A stretch of DNA of 64,000 nt from Pseudomonas monteilii NBRC 103158 = DSM 14164 (GTDB taxonomy: Bacteria > Pseudomonadota > Gammaproteobacteria > Pseudomonadales > Pseudomonadaceae): the NCBI RefSeq assembly GCF_000730605.1, contig NZ_BBIS01000010.1:214768-278767 (forward strand), written 5' to 3'. Position numbers and translations under genes: made by a program. This document shows, piece after piece, positions 60,616 to 64,000 of the stretch. Below the pieces are notes generated by a model. The model did not search any database. It was not told the origin of the DNA and worked only from the letters and a program-made list of their open reading frames with translations. Position 1 is the first letter of the stretch; each line of letters opens with the position of its first letter.

Positions 60616-61086
60616 TCAGCTAGCCACAAAATTCGGCGGCGACACCAGCTCGACGGTCTGCTGCTTGCGCGGTGCCAGGATCTCGGCCTCACCCTCGACC
60701 ACCAGCTCATCGTTTTGGTTGTACACATTGGTGGCGATACGCACCTTGAACTTCGGCAGCTTCTCGAGGATTTCCAGGCGCACGGTCAGGGTATCGCCAA
60801 TTTTCACCGGCTTCTGGAAGCTCATTTGCTGGCCCAGGTAGATGGTGCCAGGGCCTGGCAGGGTGCAGGCCACTGCTGCACTGATCAGCGCGCCGCTGAA
60901 CATGCCGTGTGCAATACGTTCGCGGAACATGCTCTTGGCGGCGAACTCGGCATCCAGGTGAACCGGGTTGTGGTCACCGGACATCGCGGCGAACAGCTGG
61001 ATGTCGCGTTCTTCAACGGACTTCTTGTACTCGGCCTTCTGGCCGACTTCGAGGGCTTCGTAAGGCGTGTTGGTGACCTGGGACAT
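60616..61086 (-). CDS. MaoC-family (R)-specific enoyl-CoA hydratase-like protein
   Basis: The 156-residue hotdog-fold protein has the hydratase motif LFAAMSGDHNPVHLDAEFAA, with Asp and His as catalytic pair, and RIAHGMFSGALISAAV. It may hydrate enoyl-CoA to (R)-3-hydroxyacyl-CoA, linking beta-oxidation to polyhydroxyalkanoate synthesis as PhaJ does. Start is the ATG at 61086 after AAGGAAGCACCG. It lies near fadD, which fits fatty-acid metabolism, although a pure dehydratase of another pathway is possible. Confidence 0.9.
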   Translation of the reverse strand: MSQVTNTPYEALEVGQKAEYKKSVEERDIQLFAAMSGDHNPVHLDAEFAAKSMFRERIAHGMFSGALISAAVACTLPGPGTIYLGQQMSFQKPVKIGDTLTVRLEILEKLPKFKVRIATNVYNQNDELVVEGEAEILAPRKQQTVELVSPPNFVAS

Positions 61087-61120
61087 CGGTGCTTCCTTAA
61101 GCGTTAGGCGAGGGTGGCTA

Positions 61121-62065
61121 TCATTCACTGCGCACGGGGCGGCCAAGGGCCAGCGCCTGTTCAAGCCAGCCGAGGATATCGGCGGTGACCTCGTCACGGT
61201 TGGTTTCGTTGAGTACTTCATGCCGCGCTTGAGGATAGACGCGCAGCTGTACATGTCGATTGCCGGTCGCGCGCAGGGCGTCGGCCAGATGGGTGAGACG
61301 CTTGCCGGCACTGACCGGATCACATTCACCACCGATCACCAGCATGGGTAGGTTCGGATCGATCTGCGCGAGGTTACTCGGCTGGCTGATCTGCGCCAAG
61401 CCTTGTAACAGGTCGAGCCACAGCTGGTTGCTGCAACGAAAGCCGCACAACGGGTCGTTGACGTACAGGTCGACTTCGGCCGGGTCGCGGCTGAGCCAGT
61501 CGAATGCGGTGCGGTTGGGCTTGAAAGCCTTGTTGAACGAGCCGAACGACAACCACTCGATCAATGCACTTTTGCCCAACGGCCCCTGACGCCAGGCTTC
61601 CAGCCGGGCAATCTGCCGGGCCACCCGGTAAAGCGTTGCCGGCTGGTAGTTGGAGCCACTCAGGATAGCCCCGTGCAGGCTGGCACTGTGGTGCAGCAGG
61701 TAGGCCTGGGCGATGTAGCTGCCCATGCTGTGGCCGAACAGGAACAGCGGCGTGCACGGGTATTGCTGACCGATGTGCTGGGCCACCCGGCCGAGGTCGT
61801 TGACCACGGCATTCCAGCCATGATGGCGGGCGAACAGGCCGAGGCTGCCCTGCTCGGCAGTGCGCCCGTGGCCGCGCTGGTCGGCCGCGAACAGGGCAAA
61901 GCCCGCCTCGCTCAGGGCCTGCCCAAGGCGTTGGTAGCGCCCGGCATGCTCGGCCATGCCATGGGCCAGCAGCACCACGGCTTTCACCGGTTTGGCCGGC
62001 AGCCATTGGTGCACGTACAGGCTGCAGTGCTCGCTGGCGGGTAGCCAGAAGGCGTCGTTAGGCAT
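61121..62065 (-). CDS. Alpha/beta hydrolase, monoacylglycerol lipase-like
   Basis: The 314-residue protein is a serine hydrolase of the monoacylglycerol lipase/lysophospholipase branch (Hydrolase_4): LLAHGMAEHAGRYQRLGQAL with the oxyanion HG, DQRGHGRTAEQ, the nucleophile in FLFGHSMGSYIAQ, Asp in IGGECDPVS and His in YPQARHEVLNE. It is divergent from fadD and shortly upstream of the MaoC gene, so release of fatty acids that FadD then activates is plausible. Start is the ATG at 62065. Confidence 0.9.
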   Translation of the reverse strand: MPNDAFWLPASEHCSLYVHQWLPAKPVKAVVLLAHGMAEHAGRYQRLGQALSEAGFALFAADQRGHGRTAEQGSLGLFARHHGWNAVVNDLGRVAQHIGQQYPCTPLFLFGHSMGSYIAQAYLLHHSASLHGAILSGSNYQPATLYRVARQIARLEAWRQGPLGKSALIEWLSFGSFNKAFKPNRTAFDWLSRDPAEVDLYVNDPLCGFRCSNQLWLDLLQGLAQISQPSNLAQIDPNLPMLVIGGECDPVSAGKRLTHLADALRATGNRHVQLRVYPQARHEVLNETNRDEVTADILGWLEQALALGRPVRSE

Positions 62066-62283
62066 GGCGGGTCCTTGTGCGCACAGGTACCCGAACAGTG
62101 TATGCACAACCGGCCGGATTGCAGGAAGGGCACAAATAAGATTCACAATGTTAATGGCGGCACTTGGCGTATATGCCACCTTGGACTTACCTGTTAACGT
62201 CGGATCAACGCCTTTTCGCCGGCTGGCGATCAGGTAATGGACTAAAGGACGCAGTGCAGGTCCAGGCAGAGGAACAATAATAA

Positions 62284-63972
62284 ATGCAAGCCGACTTCTG
62301 GAATGACAAGCGCCCGGCGGGCGTGCCTTCCACCATCGACATCAATGCCTACGCCTCGGTCGTCGAGGTGTTCGAGCGCTCCTGCAAGCGCTTTGCCGAC
62401 CGCCCGGCGTTCAGCAACCTGGGCGTGACCCTGACCTACGCCGAGCTGGAGCGCCATTCAGCCGCCTTCGCCGGCTGGTTGCAGCAGCACACCGACCTCA
62501 AACCGGGCGACCGCATCGCGGTGCAGATGCCCAACGTGCTGCAATACCCCATCGCCGTCTTCGGCGCCATGCGCGCCGGCCTGATCGTGGTCAACACCAA
62601 CCCGCTGTACACCGAGCGCGAAATGCGCCACCAGTTCAAGGACAGCGGCGCGCGCGCACTGGTGTACCTGAACATGTTCGGCAAGCGTGTGCAGGAGGTG
62701 TTGCCCGATACCGGCATCGAATACCTGATCGAGGCGAAGATGGGCGACCTGCTGCCCACCGCCAAAGGCTGGCTGATCAACACGGTGGTCGACAAAGTGA
62801 AGAAGATGGTGCCGGCCTATCACTTGCCCCAGGCGGTATCGTTCAAACAGGCGCTGCGCCAAGGGCGCGAGCTGTCGCACAAACCGGTGCCGCTGAGCCT
62901 GGACGACATCGCCGTGCTGCAATACACCGGCGGTACCACTGGCCTTGCCAAAGGCGCGATGCTCACCCACGGCAACCTGGTGGCCAACATGCTGCAGGTG
63001 CTGGCCTGCTTCTCGCAGCATGGCCCCGACGGGCAGAAGCTGCTCAAGGACGGGCAGGAGGTGATGATCGCGCCGCTGCCGCTCTACCACATCTATGCCT
63101 TTACCGCGAACTGCATGTGCATGATGGTCACCGGTAACCACAACGTGCTGATCACCAACCCACGGGATATTCCGGGCTTCATCAAGGAGCTGGGCAAGTG
63201 GCGTTTCTCCGCACTACTGGGGCTGAATACCCTGTTTGTTGCGCTGATGGATCACCCGGGCTTCCGTCAGCTGGACTTCTCGGCGCTGAAGGTCACCAAC
63301 TCCGGCGGCACGGCGCTGGTCAAGGCCACTGCCGAGCGCTGGGAAGCGCTTACGGGGTGTCGCATCGTCGAGGGCTACGGCCTGACCGAAACCTCGCCGG
63401 TTGCCAGCACCAACCCCTATGGCAAGCTTGCCCGACTGGGTACGGTGGGCATCCCGGTGGCGGGTACCGCGTTCAAGGTGATCGACGATGACGGCAACGA
63501 GATGCCGCTGGGCGAGCGGGGCGAGTTGTGCATCAAGGGCCCGCAGGTGATGAAGGGCTACTGGCAGCAGCCCGAGGCCACGGCCCAGGCCCTGGATGCG
63601 GACGGCTGGTTCAAGACCGGCGATATTGCGGTGATCGACCCGGACGGTTTCACTCGCATCGTCGACCGCAAGAAAGACATGATCATCGTCTCGGGCTTCA
63701 ACGTTTACCCCAATGAGATCGAGGATGTGGTGATGGGGCACCCCAAGGTCGCCAACTGTGCAGCCATCGGTGTGCCGGACGAGCGTTCCGGCGAGGCGGT
63801 GAAGCTGTTCGTGGTGCCGCGTGAGGGGGGGGTGAGCGTGGATGAGCTCAAGGCCTACTGCAAGGCCAACTTTACCGGCTACAAGGTGCCCAAGCACATT
63901 GTGCTGCGTGAGTCGTTGCCGATGACGCCGGTGGGCAAGATCTTGCGGCGGGAACTGCGGGATATCGCTTGA
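62284..63972 (+). CDS. fadD: Long-chain fatty-acid-CoA ligase
   Basis: The 562-residue enzyme activates fatty acids to acyl-CoA at the inner face of the membrane for beta-oxidation. The adenylation family motifs are YTGGTTGLAKGAMLTHGN, VEGYGLTETSP, FKTGDIAVIDPDGFTRIVDRKKD and the FadD-type VSGFNVYPNEIEDVV, with the catalytic Lys in TPVGKILRREL. In pseudomonads two fadD genes stand in tandem beside a hydrolase and a MaoC gene; the arrangement here suggests this is the fadD2-type copy, with fadD1 beyond the window end. The 218-bp gap upstream shows no motif I could name. Confidence 0.95.
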   Translation: MQADFWNDKRPAGVPSTIDINAYASVVEVFERSCKRFADRPAFSNLGVTLTYAELERHSAAFAGWLQQHTDLKPGDRIAVQMPNVLQYPIAVFGAMRAGLIVVNTNPLYTEREMRHQFKDSGARALVYLNMFGKRVQEVLPDTGIEYLIEAKMGDLLPTAKGWLINTVVDKVKKMVPAYHLPQAVSFKQALRQGRELSHKPVPLSLDDIAVLQYTGGTTGLAKGAMLTHGNLVANMLQVLACFSQHGPDGQKLLKDGQEVMIAPLPLYHIYAFTANCMCMMVTGNHNVLITNPRDIPGFIKELGKWRFSALLGLNTLFVALMDHPGFRQLDFSALKVTNSGGTALVKATAERWEALTGCRIVEGYGLTETSPVASTNPYGKLARLGTVGIPVAGTAFKVIDDDGNEMPLGERGELCIKGPQVMKGYWQQPEATAQALDADGWFKTGDIAVIDPDGFTRIVDRKKDMIIVSGFNVYPNEIEDVVMGHPKVANCAAIGVPDERSGEAVKLFVVPREGGVSVDELKAYCKANFTGYKVPKHIVLRESLPMTPVGKILRRELRDIA

Positions 63973-64000
63973 TGGGTATGGCTTTGGCTTAGTGGTGTTG

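Overview
The window is a high-GC chromosomal segment of a Pseudomonas, most likely of the P. putida group. The reasons are a XenA that agrees along its whole length with my memory of the P. putida enzyme, the trans-4-hydroxy-L-proline catabolic cluster in the P. putida arrangement, and P. putida-type REP palindromes in many intergenic gaps. I see no phage, plasmid, insertion sequence, CRISPR array, rRNA or tRNA. Coding density is high and gene order looks like core genome. Identifications come from reading the sequence and from memory of protein families; no database was searched.

Layout. 1-3166: two exported or membrane-anchored proteins of unknown function ending in a strong terminator. 3188-7713: LysE exporter, YhfL-like lipoprotein, a malate:quinone oxidoreductase with an unusual signal-like N-terminus, and an ArsR regulator divergent from xenA across a perfect palindrome. 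7747-15303: hydroxyproline catabolism (D-hydroxyproline dehydrogenase, alpha-ketoglutarate semialdehyde dehydrogenase, deaminase, epimerase, permease) with a divergent PAS-AraC regulator. 15266-16162: unknown membrane protein. 16321-22399: LysR regulator, moaB, bestrophin, moaA and an FdhF/YdeP-type molybdopterin oxidoreductase. 22456-31724: Lrp regulator and a PLP sulfur-amino-acid enzyme, a phosphoethanolamine transferase, rnd-ycgL-hydroxyacid dehydrogenase, nitroreductase, YcgN and unknowns. 31826-37300: a candidate sRNA, an RNA methyltransferase, YajD, oligopeptidase B and a three-gene unit with a class II amidotransferase. 37346-42063: LysR, MFS transporter and pxpABC (5-oxoprolinase). 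42094-51804: vWA/MoxR pair, cysK, lpxO, two EamA transporters and aceK. 51934-57773: S1 protein, beta-helix protein, CsbD, BrkB-like protein, peptide deformylase, GNAT and DUF2790. 57991-60550: an ECF42-type sigma-factor operon. 60616-63972: MaoC hydratase, a hydrolase and fadD.

The most interesting reading is that the LysR/moaB/moaA-bestrophin/fdhF block is one regulon. Upstream of moaB, moaA and fdhF I find the same arrangement: a YGAT-N11-ATCR dyad (the LysR T-N11-A type), then exactly 15 bp, then a near-identical 14-bp box that contains a -35-like hexamer. Two molybdenum-cofactor enzymes, an anion channel and a molybdoenzyme would therefore respond together to one unknown signal. Other points of interest are an ECF42-like promoter in front of the sigma-factor operon, a GNAT gene that appears to start at ATT, a 53-codon leader ORF with two Pro-Pro-Pro motifs in front of an EamA transporter, and a structured sRNA candidate.
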